Assembly (NCBI GenBank): GCA_963677245.1
Contig: OY781921.1
Location: 2,914,001 to 2,978,000 of the forward strand
Direction: 5' to 3'
Source of the DNA: Saccharicrinis sp963677245
Lineage (GTDB): Bacteria > Bacteroidota > Bacteroidia > Bacteroidales > Marinilabiliaceae
DNA length: 64,000 nt
Below are positions 21,827 to 31,669 of the stretch, piece after piece; position 1 is the first letter of the stretch, and each line of letters begins with the position of its first letter. The notes beneath the pieces were generated by a model. That model was not told the origin of the DNA. It did not search any database and saw only the letters and a program-made list of their open reading frames with translations. Made by a program: the position numbers and the translations under genes.

Positions 21827-22678
21827 CTAGAATTCCCATAAATCATGCTCAAACATAAAAATGTCATTTTTGATTCTTTCAGATTCAATCATTGCTTCAC
21901 TACCTACAGCATATTGCTCTATTCCTCTATTGTTGTATACGTTTGACTCTCTAACAATATAACTACCAAAGAACCTTTTCATAAAAATGTCATCAAAAGT
22001 ACGTCGTTGCGCATCATTACGAGGATTGAACACTTCATTACGTGCGAATAAATCTCTTGCTTGTGGGAAATAAATCCAAAACGCTTGTTTTCTGGCTATC
22101 TGAGCTTCACCACCTTCACCTCCTGGCTTTTCATACTCTCTGATCGGACATAAACCAATTATACGCACATCTAATCTCGAATAATTTCTATCAAAAAACC
22201 AAACTTCTTTCACTAAAATCTGCTTTACCTCTTCAGGTCTTAATTCTCCTGACACAATTTGTTCCGCATATGTTCCATCATCTTGACGCACCTGCAAAGT
22301 ATCACCTACTGCACCCATCTCATACATCACTTCATCGACCGACATTGGAACCTTAAATTCATCTTCTGTTTTAGTTGAATAGGCTGTTAAACCCTCATAT
22401 CTAATACCATGCATTAGCAATTGAGTTAAACTAAAGCGTCCATCCATCGTTGTAACTGGATAATATAATGGTAAATTAATTTTTTCCCTTAGATCAATAA
22501 CACGCCATACCTTTTTAGCCCACATAACATCAGCCTCGCGAACATGAGGATATGGAATAGGCTTTCTATTTAAAACATGTTCTTTAGGATAAATTCCATC
22601 CAAAACATTTTGAGCTTCAACTTTATTAGTTCCAGCCAATGCAATGAAAACGATGAATAAGAAGAATAACTTTTTCAT
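21827..22678 (-). CDS. gldN: Type IX secretion protein GldN/PorN
   Basis: GldN is a periplasmic component of the type IX secretion system that forms a ring with the lipoprotein GldK. The protein is about 283 residues from the ATG at 22678, with a signal peptide (KKLFFLFIVFIALAG) and then the GldN body: DGIYPKEHVLNRKPIPYPHV, WAKKVWRVIDLREKINLPLYYP-like segment, and EVWFFDRNYSRLDVRIIGLCPI-like segment near 170-190. It is the last gene of the porP-gldKLMN run, 46 nt after gldM. The adjacent terminator marks the operon end. Confidence 0.94.
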   Translation of the reverse strand: MKKLFFLFIVFIALAGTNKVEAQNVLDGIYPKEHVLNRKPIPYPHVREADVMWAKKVWRVIDLREKINLPLYYPVTTMDGRFSLTQLLMHGIRYEGLTAYSTKTEDEFKVPMSVDEVMYEMGAVGDTLQVRQDDGTYAEQIVSGELRPEEVKQILVKEVWFFDRNYSRLDVRIIGLCPIREYEKPGGEGGEAQIARKQAFWIYFPQARDLFARNEVFNPRNDAQRRTFDDIFMKRFFGSYIVRESNVYNNRGIEQYAVGSEAMIESERIKNDIFMFEHDLWEF

Positions 22679-22724
22679 TATAATAGGTTTTAATTTTCTC
22701 AATTGATATTTATATAATCTAATT

Positions 22725-24284
22725 TTAATCTAAAATAAATGTCATAGTACCTAAAGCCCTTGTCCCACTCGGTCCACTTGCGCGGATACCTTCAATAGAA
22801 ATTTTACTACCTCTCGGCATTCCTTTAATAAGATCTTTTTGTCTATCAGTAAACTTTGAACTTTTCGAAGGTTCGTCAACCATATAGCCATTTTTTAGAA
22901 CTGAAACAGTAAAGCGAGTAACATTATATGCCAACTCAAAGTCGAAATCTTTCATTTCTGCAAAAACCCCAGATTGAGCTAACAATACACTTTTCCTAAT
23001 TTTTCCTCCAGATTCTCCTGCTACAACAGGTACCGGATCTGGCACTCGTTTAATTCGAAATTCTTGTTGTCCAATAAATTTTGTTTTTCCTTCAATTTCT
23101 GCAGAAACCCTAACTAAAGATTTACGACCTGCCGTTCCTGGTCTTGGCTTTACTGAATAATTAGCTCCTCTTTTTGAACTATTAACATTAGTCATGGAAA
23201 CCTTTAACGCACTGCTAGCAACACCTGGTACTGAAATAGCGACAGGATTTTCAACACCTTCATAAAAAACATTCATCTTTATCGGTGATATTACAGCACT
23301 TGGTTTAACAACCTGATACTCTCCTTCAATTGGGTATTCGTTAAATGTAGATCCATCAGGAGATGGCATTCTAATATATCCTTTCCAATTATATTCTCCA
23401 ACGCCTTTAGTCTGTTCAAGCAAGCCTTTACCGTCTCCTACTTTTGCTAATCTTGTACCATCAACAAATATTTCAGGTACAATCGTAGGATCATAAGCAG
23501 CCATATATAATTCAGCTCTATATGTTTCTCCTTCTAAAATGGTAGTTTTAAAAGGCTTAACAACAGACATCAACTTATCAAACTTATATGAATCCTTATT
23601 AATATCGCTATACAAAGCTGCTACCATATCAGTTTCTGCATTTCGAACATCTCCTTGAATTTTACTTAGCATTGCCATAGATGCAGATAGAGGTACATGC
23701 TCGAATTTAGTTGACTCCCAAGATTTTTCCACATCCTTTTCTCCTTTAATATCATCAGTATTAAATACATCTGTAAAGGCATGAATATATGTGGTATCTG
23801 CAGGATCATTCTCATCAAGATACGAAAGAAGTAGATCTTTAAATTCGCCCATTCTACTCTTTAACTCTTTACTTCTCGCTCCTGCCTTTTCTGTTATCAT
23901 TACCTGAGGTGCAATATCCTGATTGTCAGCCCCAGTATACTCATCTGATGTTGCTTCTGGCCCACCTGCTATACGAGCCATTTTTAATTTTAAATCGTGA
24001 ATGTGATTTACTAAGCTATCTGCTGCCTTTCTAATCTTAATCGCTTCATCCCATTCATCTTTAACTTTCTTAGGATTGTTCTCGTAAGCTGATTCAAATT
24101 GAGCATATAATACCTCATTCTTTCTTTCGACTGTTTCTCTGGATTGATTAAATCCTTTATCGAGAGTTACAAATGCCTGAAGTAATTCACCTGATACATT
24201 TAATGCTAACATCGCAGTTAAAAACAGGTACATCATACCTATCATCTTCTGCCTGGGGGTTTCGGGACAATTTCCGCCACTCAT
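22725..24284 (-). CDS. gldM: Type IX secretion motor protein GldM/PorM
   Basis: GldM is an inner-membrane protein with one transmembrane helix and a large periplasmic shaft that couples the GldL motor to the GldKN ring. The 519-residue sequence starts with CPETPRQKMIGMMYLFLTAM and contains the single N-terminal helix (about residues 12-32). Helical and then Ig-like periplasmic domains follow, ending GTRALGTMTFILD. The length is typical of the family. It lies 35 nt after gldL. Confidence 0.95.
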   Translation of the reverse strand: MSGGNCPETPRQKMIGMMYLFLTAMLALNVSGELLQAFVTLDKGFNQSRETVERKNEVLYAQFESAYENNPKKVKDEWDEAIKIRKAADSLVNHIHDLKLKMARIAGGPEATSDEYTGADNQDIAPQVMITEKAGARSKELKSRMGEFKDLLLSYLDENDPADTTYIHAFTDVFNTDDIKGEKDVEKSWESTKFEHVPLSASMAMLSKIQGDVRNAETDMVAALYSDINKDSYKFDKLMSVVKPFKTTILEGETYRAELYMAAYDPTIVPEIFVDGTRLAKVGDGKGLLEQTKGVGEYNWKGYIRMPSPDGSTFNEYPIEGEYQVVKPSAVISPIKMNVFYEGVENPVAISVPGVASSALKVSMTNVNSSKRGANYSVKPRPGTAGRKSLVRVSAEIEGKTKFIGQQEFRIKRVPDPVPVVAGESGGKIRKSVLLAQSGVFAEMKDFDFELAYNVTRFTVSVLKNGYMVDEPSKSSKFTDRQKDLIKGMPRGSKISIEGIRASGPSGTRALGTMTFILD

Positions 24285-24319
24285 ACTATAATTCTTTAAT
24301 TTTTAAATAATAGTTTAAT

Positions 24320-25258
24320 TTAGCGGTTACTTACATTCATAGCACTTAACATGTTGCCATAGATTGCATTCAACTCTCCAACTGTTTTATTTAAATCAGC
24401 TACCTGATCTCTGTATAGCTTAGCGTCTTCTACAGATTGTTTTAAATAACCACTAATTTCCCCCAGTCCGTTAGTTAATTGCTCTGTTGCATCAATCTGA
24501 GCTTTCGAGCCTTTTAACTGCATTTCATAGATTGAATTAACAGCTGCTAAATTTTCGTTTATACTATTTAGTTGACTGTTATATTTTTCACTATTTGAAG
24601 AAATACCACTTATTTCTTTCTGAATATTTTCTGATAAACCAGCATATGCGTTTACTAACTGTTCCCCAGAGTTAGTTATCACATTCGCTACTTTTGTGCC
24701 GGCCTCAGAAATAGCACCAGCAGTAGCAGAATATGATTGAGTTAATGCATTCGCAGACTCCTCTATGGCTTTTGCTGTTTTATCCTGCACAACACCTAAT
24801 TTTCCAACAGATTCTGACGCATTCTGAATATTCTGCATATAGCTTTGTGTTGCTAATGATGCATCACTTAAATCTGCTAACTGAGATGAAGTATTACCTA
24901 ATTTCTTAATTCCTTCTGATAATTTCTTTACTGTTGCTTCATCAATATTACCAGTTTCAATCAGAGCCTGTAGTTCACTTCCGCCTCCACTAACTCCTTT
25001 ATGAGCAGCTTTGGGTTCTAATCCTACTAACTCAGGATAAACCAAACTCCAATCAGGCATTTCATGAGGAGGTTCAAAAGCTGATAAAGCAAATATAATT
25101 ACCTCAGTTCCCATTCCTAGAATTAACATTAAAGTTGCTCCAGGAAGGTGTAAGATTTTCCAGAGTGCGCCAAGCAATACAATTGCAGCACCAAAACCAT
25201 AAACCTTCCCCATCACTTTCTTATACCCCGGACTCTCTACAAATTCAGTAATACTCAT
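24320..25258 (-). CDS. gldL: Type IX secretion motor protein GldL/PorL
   Basis: GldL is the proton-driven inner-membrane motor partner of GldM. Two transmembrane helices occupy about residues 17-60 (GFGAAIVLLGALWKILHL and TLMLILGMGTEVIIFALSAF). The Glu in GMGTEV sits where the conserved, functionally important glutamate of the second helix is expected. The cytoplasmic remainder (about 100-312) is Ala/Ser/Glu-rich and predicted coiled coil. It follows gldK by 48 nt. Confidence 0.95.
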   Translation of the reverse strand: MSITEFVESPGYKKVMGKVYGFGAAIVLLGALWKILHLPGATLMLILGMGTEVIIFALSAFEPPHEMPDWSLVYPELVGLEPKAAHKGVSGGGSELQALIETGNIDEATVKKLSEGIKKLGNTSSQLADLSDASLATQSYMQNIQNASESVGKLGVVQDKTAKAIEESANALTQSYSATAGAISEAGTKVANVITNSGEQLVNAYAGLSENIQKEISGISSNSEKYNSQLNSINENLAAVNSIYEMQLKGSKAQIDATEQLTNGLGEISGYLKQSVEDAKLYRDQVADLNKTVGELNAIYGNMLSAMNVSNR

Positions 25259-25306
25259 AGTAAAAATATTGTGTTGTTTTAATATTATTTAGCAATCTAA
25301 GCTTAT

Positions 25307-26635
25307 TTAATCACCGATATAGTCTCTTACACATCTAAAACCGATATAGGATTTTGCAGAATCCTGATATTCATATGTTCTTGTTCCACATTGTAAGTAA
25401 TACCCTATGTCTTTCCAAGATCCACCTCTTATCACCTTACGCTTCATTACATGAGGATCATCAGGTAAAGCATTATACTTATAAGTCGGATTAAAATCGT
25501 GTGTGAAACTATATGCAGATTCATCGAATGCACTAGAAGTCCATTCTGCAGCATTACCTGCCATATCGTATAATCCAAAATCATTTGGAGCATATGACGC
25601 CACTGCCATTGAAGTATTTCCTCCATCATCGGCATAACGCCCTCTCAAAGGCTTAAAGTTAGCTAAGAAGCAACCTTTATTATTTCTGGTATACATACCT
25701 CCCCATGGGTACATTTGATTCTCTAAACCACCTCTTGAAGCATACTCCCATTCTGCTTCTGTAGGTAATCTATACCACATTACTTCTGGCTCACCTTTAC
25801 TAATCAAATAATTATTCATTAACATTGATCTCCAAATAGTAAATGCAGTTGCTTGTTTAAAAGAAACTCCCACTACAGGGTATTCGTAAAATCCAACATG
25901 CCAAAAATACTTCTCCGTCCATGGTTCATTGAATGAATAGGTAAAATCTGCAATCCAACAAAGTGTATCCGGATAAACATTAACCTTATCTTTCATTATG
26001 AAAGCCGAACGATCACTAATCTGATCTTCCTCACCAAACTGATTTTTAACAACTCCTTCGTATTGGTTGGTATCAAAATTATATCGATTCGTCTTTTTAG
26101 CCGCCTGCTGAAGGTCAACCCATTCATATTCATAAACCAATTTTCTACTATCGATTTCTTTTCTTCTAAAGAAACGCTCGTTTTCTGGCAAGAACATATC
26201 TTCTAGGATTTCAGCATACTCCTCGTTGTCCCACTCAATTTCCATATCCCAATCCAAAAATGGCGGATCGATTTCATTACCGAATTGATCTTCTGCAATC
26301 ACAAACTCCTCAAACTGTTCACCCAGCAATCTTCTTGCAATAGAATCCCTAACCCAATTAATAAACTGGCGGTATTCCGTATTTGTAATTTCAGTTTCGT
26401 CCATCCAAAAAGATCGAATAGAAACTGTTTTTGATTGACTGGTTAACGACCAAGCTGCATCCTGATCATTAGGCCCCATATTAAAGCTTCCCTGTGGAAT
26501 AAATAACATTCCATAAGGATCTGGCTCATAAAAGGTACCTTTTTGAGGCACTCCGGTAAGTTCTCCTCCTCCAGAGTTACTACATCCGCTTAAAATAGTG
26601 ACAATGATGACACTAAGAGCTAGTACTTTCTTCAT
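25307..26635 (-). CDS. gldK: Type IX secretion lipoprotein GldK/PorK
   Basis: GldK is an outer-membrane lipoprotein that forms a ring with GldN. The 442-residue protein has a lipoprotein signal peptide with lipobox LSGC (Cys at about residue 18). A formylglycine-generating-enzyme-like (SUMF1) fold follows: FIPQGSFNMGPNDQD, WMDETEITNTEYRQFINWV, YRLPTEAEWEYASRGG and a C-terminal VIRGGSWKDIGYYLQCGTR-type segment. The family uses this fold structurally, not as a sulfatase-modifying enzyme. It lies 42 nt after the PorP-like gene. Confidence 0.95.
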   Translation of the reverse strand: MKKVLALSVIIVTILSGCSNSGGGELTGVPQKGTFYEPDPYGMLFIPQGSFNMGPNDQDAAWSLTSQSKTVSIRSFWMDETEITNTEYRQFINWVRDSIARRLLGEQFEEFVIAEDQFGNEIDPPFLDWDMEIEWDNEEYAEILEDMFLPENERFFRRKEIDSRKLVYEYEWVDLQQAAKKTNRYNFDTNQYEGVVKNQFGEEDQISDRSAFIMKDKVNVYPDTLCWIADFTYSFNEPWTEKYFWHVGFYEYPVVGVSFKQATAFTIWRSMLMNNYLISKGEPEVMWYRLPTEAEWEYASRGGLENQMYPWGGMYTRNNKGCFLANFKPLRGRYADDGGNTSMAVASYAPNDFGLYDMAGNAAEWTSSAFDESAYSFTHDFNPTYKYNALPDDPHVMKRKVIRGGSWKDIGYYLQCGTRTYEYQDSAKSYIGFRCVRDYIGD

Positions 26636-26677
26636 AATATTTCAGACTATCGGTATATTAAATTTTTAATTCTCTAC

Positions 26678-27622
26678 TTATAAATATCTAACGCTTTTAT
26701 AACGTTTAGTTCGTTTCTCAAAATTTATATCCAGGTTATATCCTATCATTAACTCATGTGTTCCACCTTTTCCTGCTGTTGAAATTGCGGAGGTTGTGAC
26801 ATCGTAACTATATCCAAATCTAACTCCGTTTTTCATTTCAATTCCACCCAACAAAACTATAGCATCTTGAAACCTATATGTTAATCCTCCCCAATATCTC
26901 TTTTTATACCTAACTAAGGTGCTTAAATCCAATTGAAAAACCCTACCATCTGTTTTGTAAAAGATGGATGGCATAATTTCGTAATCCGTATCTTGTACTT
27001 TATGGTTATACCCACCTGCAAGGTATAATGTTCCACTAACTTTATAATTAAATTCTTCTTTAAAATTAGGTTTCGGTCCATTTAAGTGCGATATAGAAAC
27101 GCCAGCATAATATTTTTCTTCTTCATAAAATGCTCCAAAACCCACGTCAAAGGCTGAACCTGAAACTTCTGCCTGAGGAATATGTGGATCACTCTGATCA
27201 AAAACATCCTGACTGGGAAGAACCCAATCCGCACTTAATTTTTGATTAATTAGTCCAACACTTAACCCTAAAGCTAAAGTTCCTTTTTCTAATTCATACC
27301 TGGAGGCATAGTTTAATTGCATTAATAAATTGGTAAAATTACCAATCTCATTATTTATAAAATTAATGCCCACACCAGAATTTAATCCAAATAATTTAAT
27401 CGGCATGTCGCCACTAAAAACCGTTGTTTTTAAGCCCATTACACCCGACCACTGATTCCTGTTTAAAGCAACCAAATTTATCGCATCTGCAGCACCTGCT
27501 GTCCCTGGATTTACAGCCAATTTATTAAATACGCTTTGACTGTATTGCGGATCGTATTGTGCATAAGTACCACTCAACGAAGAAATGCAAAATAAAACAA
27601 AAATCAGAATTCTCCTAAACAT
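26678..27622 (-). CDS. porP: PorP/SprF-family type IX secretion outer-membrane protein
   Basis: The protein is about 314 residues from the ATG at 27622. It has a signal peptide ending in GTYAQ and the family start QYDPQYSQSVFNKLAVNPG-like segment. The rest is a beta-barrel pattern of alternating residues, ending KRTKRYKSVRYL. PorP/SprF proteins are outer-membrane barrels tied to type IX secretion, and some anchor or specify cargo. It is first in the order porP-gldK-gldL-gldM-gldN, the order known for the por locus of Porphyromonas. The weaker upstream in-frame start (TTG at 27646) was not chosen. Confidence 0.9.
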   Translation of the reverse strand: MFRRILIFVLFCISSLSGTYAQYDPQYSQSVFNKLAVNPGTAGAADAINLVALNRNQWSGVMGLKTTVFSGDMPIKLFGLNSGVGINFINNEIGNFTNLLMQLNYASRYELEKGTLALGLSVGLINQKLSADWVLPSQDVFDQSDPHIPQAEVSGSAFDVGFGAFYEEEKYYAGVSISHLNGPKPNFKEEFNYKVSGTLYLAGGYNHKVQDTDYEIMPSIFYKTDGRVFQLDLSTLVRYKKRYWGGLTYRFQDAIVLLGGIEMKNGVRFGYSYDVTTSAISTAGKGGTHELMIGYNLDINFEKRTKRYKSVRYL

Positions 27623-27810
27623 TTGTTCTTGTAATAAAAAACTCAAAGAACTCTATTTCTTAACTGAATTTTACAAAAGCCTAAATACCTGACTGTTATG
27701 CAAAATAAGCTTTTTTAAAACTCATTAAAAAACTGAATTCGTATACTTTATTTCAATTATAAAGGTTTCGTTTTTATAAGTTAAACATGTTATTTTTTTG
27801 TAAAGCTAAG

Positions 27811-28968
27811 CTAATCTAAGGTGCTTTTTTGGAAGAACCTCCACCATTTATCAGGTAATTCTCCACTTTGAGCCAAAATATAGTCACTCTTATCACAAGC
27901 TAACTTTTTTACAGCGTTTTTCCATGGCACCTCAATCCACCATCGATTATTCACTCTGTTTGTATAGAAACGTATATCTGCATCAAAATCTTGTAAATGA
28001 ACTATAGAAATTTTATAATTATCTCCCCCCTCTTTCGGCATGTCATTCATTTTGTGAGATATACCTTCTAATAAATGCCATAAAATTTGAGCACTTAAAA
28101 CTCCACCTGTTCCTCTTTCATCAATAGTTGGATTATAATCATGAAAACAAAAACACCTTAAGTTTTCAGACAATCCACTATACCACGCAAGCTGACATGC
28201 CTCATTTCCTGAAAAACCATTGACATTATGATTTGTATAATAGGGCATATATGCATATTCTATGGCTCCCGAATCGAAACTAATAATATCAGCATCCCTC
28301 AATAACGGTTCACTATATTTTATCTGTTCACCCCTTAAGTCCTTTAAACGCTTAAATTCCCAATGCAATTCACGCATTTTAGCTTCTTGCTTTTCTCCAA
28401 GAAAATAATTTTGAACGCCTAAAACATTCATCTCATATATTGATGAACTAAACTCACATGACAACTTGGTCAAATATGTTCTTGAGCAATAATCCTGATT
28501 ATCTACACAAAAATCTAATTTTGCATCAATTAATGACATCGCTATGTCATTATTCTCCTTAGTAAGACTTTTTACCAGAGGCAACAAATAATCCTGTCCT
28601 CCTCCTATAATTATAGACACTACGTTGTAAGGCTTCAATATCTCCAACACCTCATACAAGGCAACATACCTATCATTTAAGGTTGCTCCCTTCACATTCC
28701 CCAAATCCAGTATGTTAATAGATCTTGTATTCTTTCGAAGTTTGGCTAATTGTTTACGAATAGAATCAACACCAAACTCACCTCCACTATTCTCTTGTGA
28801 ATTTTTTGTATCTGCAACACCGATAATCACCGCATCAAAATCACTCAACTCTATCTGTTCTTCGTTTAATCCATATTGGATTACACTAGAAATAGTGTCT
28901 TCTGCTGACATAAACCCGCCTTCTAAATCAGGTTTTGATACTGTCTGAAAAAAATCAGTTAATTGCAC
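27811..28968 (-). CDS. Arginase-fold protein with degenerate metal ligands
   Basis: The 385-residue protein resembles the ureohydrolase (arginase/agmatinase/formimidoylglutamase) family in overall order. The metal-binding motifs are altered: the GGDH motif reads GGGQDY (about residue 124), DAHxD reads DAKLD (about 155) and SxDxD reads SFDSG (about 237). Several manganese ligands are therefore missing and hydrolase activity is doubtful. It starts 15 nt after topA on the same strand and is probably co-transcribed. Similar proteins are often labelled formimidoylglutamase in Bacteroidota. I would not assign that reaction. Confidence 0.75.
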   Translation of the reverse strand: MQLTDFFQTVSKPDLEGGFMSAEDTISSVIQYGLNEEQIELSDFDAVIIGVADTKNSQENSGGEFGVDSIRKQLAKLRKNTRSINILDLGNVKGATLNDRYVALYEVLEILKPYNVVSIIIGGGQDYLLPLVKSLTKENNDIAMSLIDAKLDFCVDNQDYCSRTYLTKLSCEFSSSIYEMNVLGVQNYFLGEKQEAKMRELHWEFKRLKDLRGEQIKYSEPLLRDADIISFDSGAIEYAYMPYYTNHNVNGFSGNEACQLAWYSGLSENLRCFCFHDYNPTIDERGTGGVLSAQILWHLLEGISHKMNDMPKEGGDNYKISIVHLQDFDADIRFYTNRVNNRWWIEVPWKNAVKKLACDKSDYILAQSGELPDKWWRFFQKSTLD

Positions 28969-28983
28969 TATCGCTTGATTTGG

Positions 28984-31395
28984 TTATTTCTTTTTAGCTG
29001 CTGCTTTTTTCGTAGGCGCTTTTTTAGTGGCGCTTTTCTTTGCTGCAGCTTTCTTCGTGGTTTTCTTCCCACCTTCCTTAATCAACTTCATACAATCCTC
29101 AAAAGACAATTCTTTTGGTTCTGTATCTTTTGGTATTTTGTAATTTTTCTTTTGATAAGAAATATAAGGTCCCCATCTGCCATTTAGAATTTGTAAATCA
29201 GCATCCTCGTCAAAACTTTTTATAAACTTCTCTCTATCTGCTTTTCTTTTTTCCTCTATTAAAACAATCGCTCTTTCCAAATCCACACTTAGGGGATCAT
29301 CCACTCCTTTTTTCAATGACACAAATTTTCCATCATGCCTAACATAAGGACCAAAACGACCGATACCTACAACCACTTTTTTATCTTCATATAAACCTAA
29401 GTCACGAGGTAGATCAAAAAGTCTCACTGCTTCTTCAAGCGTAATTGTTTCCAAATGCTGACCTTTTTGCAATGAAGCAAATTTAGGTTTTTCAACTTCG
29501 GGATCTTCACTACTTTCTCCTAGTTGAGCCATTGGACCGTATCTACCAATCTTAACACTTACAGGTTTACCTGTTTTAGGATCATCCCCAAGTAACCTCT
29601 CTCCTGTATTTCTCTCTGAATGCTCAAGTGTATCCTCGACTTGCTCATGAAAACTTTGATAGAAGTTATCAATGGACTCATTCCATACTATTTTCCCCAG
29701 AGAAATCTCATCAAACTCTAATTCTACTTTTGCAGTAAAATCATAGCTCACGATATTAGGGAAATATTTCATCAGAAAGTCATTCACTACCATTCCCACA
29801 TCTGTCGGAAATAGTTTATTTCTTTCTGCACCGGTAATTTCCGTTTTTTCCTCTTTGGTTATTTGTTGATTAGAGAGTGACAAATAGTTGTAGATTCTCT
29901 CTTTTCCTTCACGCTCTTCTTTTACAACGTACCCTCTATTTTGAACAGTAGAAATAGTTGGTGCGTAAGTAGATGGACGCCCAATGCCTAAATCTTCCAA
30001 TTTCTTAACTAATGCAGCTTCTGAATACCTGGCTGGCTTCTGACTCCACCTTTCACGAGCTTCAATTTGCTCAAATTGTAAGCCCTCTCCAACAGTGATC
30101 GGTGGAATAAGACCAGAATCTTCTTCCTGTTCCATTTCACCATCATGTTCTGATGATTGAAGGTATACCTTTAAGAATCCATCAAACTTTATAACCTCAC
30201 CGGTAGCCACAAAATACTCAGCAATACCTTCTGATTTAATTTGAACCGTGGTTTTTTCCAATTGAGCATCACTCATCTGCGAAGCAATCGTCCTTTTCCA
30301 AATCAGCTCATATAATTTTTGTTCCTGTTGAGAACCACTAACCGTTGGTTTATTTAAATATGATGGTCTAATGGCCTCGTGCGCTTCCTGAGCCCCCTTA
30401 CTTTTTGTTTGGTATTTTCTGATTTTCAAATATTCCTCACCCATAACATCGGTGATTTGCTCACTAGCCATTTGTAGAGCTGCATCAGCCAAATTCACCG
30501 AGTCGGTACGCATGTATGTAATCTTACCTGCCTCATATAACTTTTGAGCAACCGACATCGTTTGTGCTACCGAAAAGCCCAACTTTCTACTTGCTTCCTG
30601 CTGTAATGTAGAAGTTGTAAATGGTGCTGCAGGAGATTTCTTTAAAGGTTTCTTCGTAATATCTGCCACCTTAAACTCAGCATTCTTACATTTATTTAAA
30701 AATGCTTCCGTTTCCTCCAGTGAAGAAAATCGCTTACTAAGTTCAGATTTTAATTCCGACACCACTCCCTCTCCAGATTCAACCAAAAAAACAGCAGTTA
30801 CCCGATAAGAAGACACTGGCTCGAATGCAAATATTTCCCTTTCCCGTTCAACGATTAATCGTACAGTTACCGATTGAACACGACCAGCCGACAAGGATGG
30901 TTTGACTTTTTTCCAAAGTACAGGAGACAATTCAAAACCTACCAACCTATCCAGTACCCTGCGGGCTTGTTGCGCATTTACCAAGTCAATATTAATATCA
31001 CGTGGATTTTCTATCGCATGTAAAATAGCCGGCTTTGTAATCTCATGAAAAACAATTCTTTTTGTATTTTCCGGCTTCAGCCCCAACTCATCATAAAGAT
31101 GCCAGGCAATCGCCTCTCCCTCACGGTCTTCATCGGAAGCGAGCCATACTGTTTTCACTTCCTTTGCCAGCTTCTTTAATTCTTTAACTACTTCTTTCTT
31201 ATCATCTGAAACGATATAACTAGGTGTATAGTTATTGGCAATATCCACCCCAAAATCTTTTTTAGCTAAATCACGAATATGTCCATAACTTGATTTTACT
31301 AAAAATTTATCACCCAAAAACTTTTCAATGGTTTTTGCTTTGGCAGGTGACTCCACAATCACCAAGTTTTCTTCACTTATACTCTTTTTTGCCAT
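28984..31395 (-). CDS. topA: DNA topoisomerase I
   Basis: This type IA topoisomerase relaxes negative supercoils. The protein, about 803 residues from the ATG at 31395, shows the TOPRIM start LVIVESPAKAKTIEKFLG, the acidic triad in WLASDEDREGEAIAWHL, the active-site Tyr in ITYMRTDSVNL (about residue 300), and GIGRPSTYAPTISTVQNRGYV-like segment near 475. The C-terminus has several RxGPY/KxGRWGPY-type Toprim_C repeats and no zinc-ribbon cysteines. It ends in a tail of about 27 residues made almost only of Lys, Ala and Thr, probably for DNA binding. The gene leads a two-gene run with the arginase-fold protein. Confidence 0.96.
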   Translation of the reverse strand: MAKKSISEENLVIVESPAKAKTIEKFLGDKFLVKSSYGHIRDLAKKDFGVDIANNYTPSYIVSDDKKEVVKELKKLAKEVKTVWLASDEDREGEAIAWHLYDELGLKPENTKRIVFHEITKPAILHAIENPRDINIDLVNAQQARRVLDRLVGFELSPVLWKKVKPSLSAGRVQSVTVRLIVEREREIFAFEPVSSYRVTAVFLVESGEGVVSELKSELSKRFSSLEETEAFLNKCKNAEFKVADITKKPLKKSPAAPFTTSTLQQEASRKLGFSVAQTMSVAQKLYEAGKITYMRTDSVNLADAALQMASEQITDVMGEEYLKIRKYQTKSKGAQEAHEAIRPSYLNKPTVSGSQQEQKLYELIWKRTIASQMSDAQLEKTTVQIKSEGIAEYFVATGEVIKFDGFLKVYLQSSEHDGEMEQEEDSGLIPPITVGEGLQFEQIEARERWSQKPARYSEAALVKKLEDLGIGRPSTYAPTISTVQNRGYVVKEEREGKERIYNYLSLSNQQITKEEKTEITGAERNKLFPTDVGMVVNDFLMKYFPNIVSYDFTAKVELEFDEISLGKIVWNESIDNFYQSFHEQVEDTLEHSERNTGERLLGDDPKTGKPVSVKIGRYGPMAQLGESSEDPEVEKPKFASLQKGQHLETITLEEAVRLFDLPRDLGLYEDKKVVVGIGRFGPYVRHDGKFVSLKKGVDDPLSVDLERAIVLIEEKRKADREKFIKSFDEDADLQILNGRWGPYISYQKKNYKIPKDTEPKELSFEDCMKLIKEGGKKTTKKAAAKKSATKKAPTKKAAAKKK

Positions 31396-31669
31396 GTACA
31401 ATACAGATATTTAACAGTTTGCGCTATTTCAATTTAAGGATATAGTTTTAAATTTTCAACCATAGCCCATGCAAACAATCGTATGTTTCTTCAATAAAGC
31501 CGTCAAATTTATAAAATTATCGCAACAATACTAAAAAGCATATTTTTTTCAAATAAATATCGCCTTATTAAAATCCCAGAATACATTTACGAAATACAAT
31601 TAATAAATAGAAACAACGTATATAAGTAAAATTGCTAATTTTACCACAAATTTCAATATTATATACATT

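Noticed and set aside
31396..31669. A small RNA or extra gene in the topA-PBP divergent gap
   Set aside because: Only scattered partial promoter-like words (for example TAATTTTA near 31633) without proper spacing were found.
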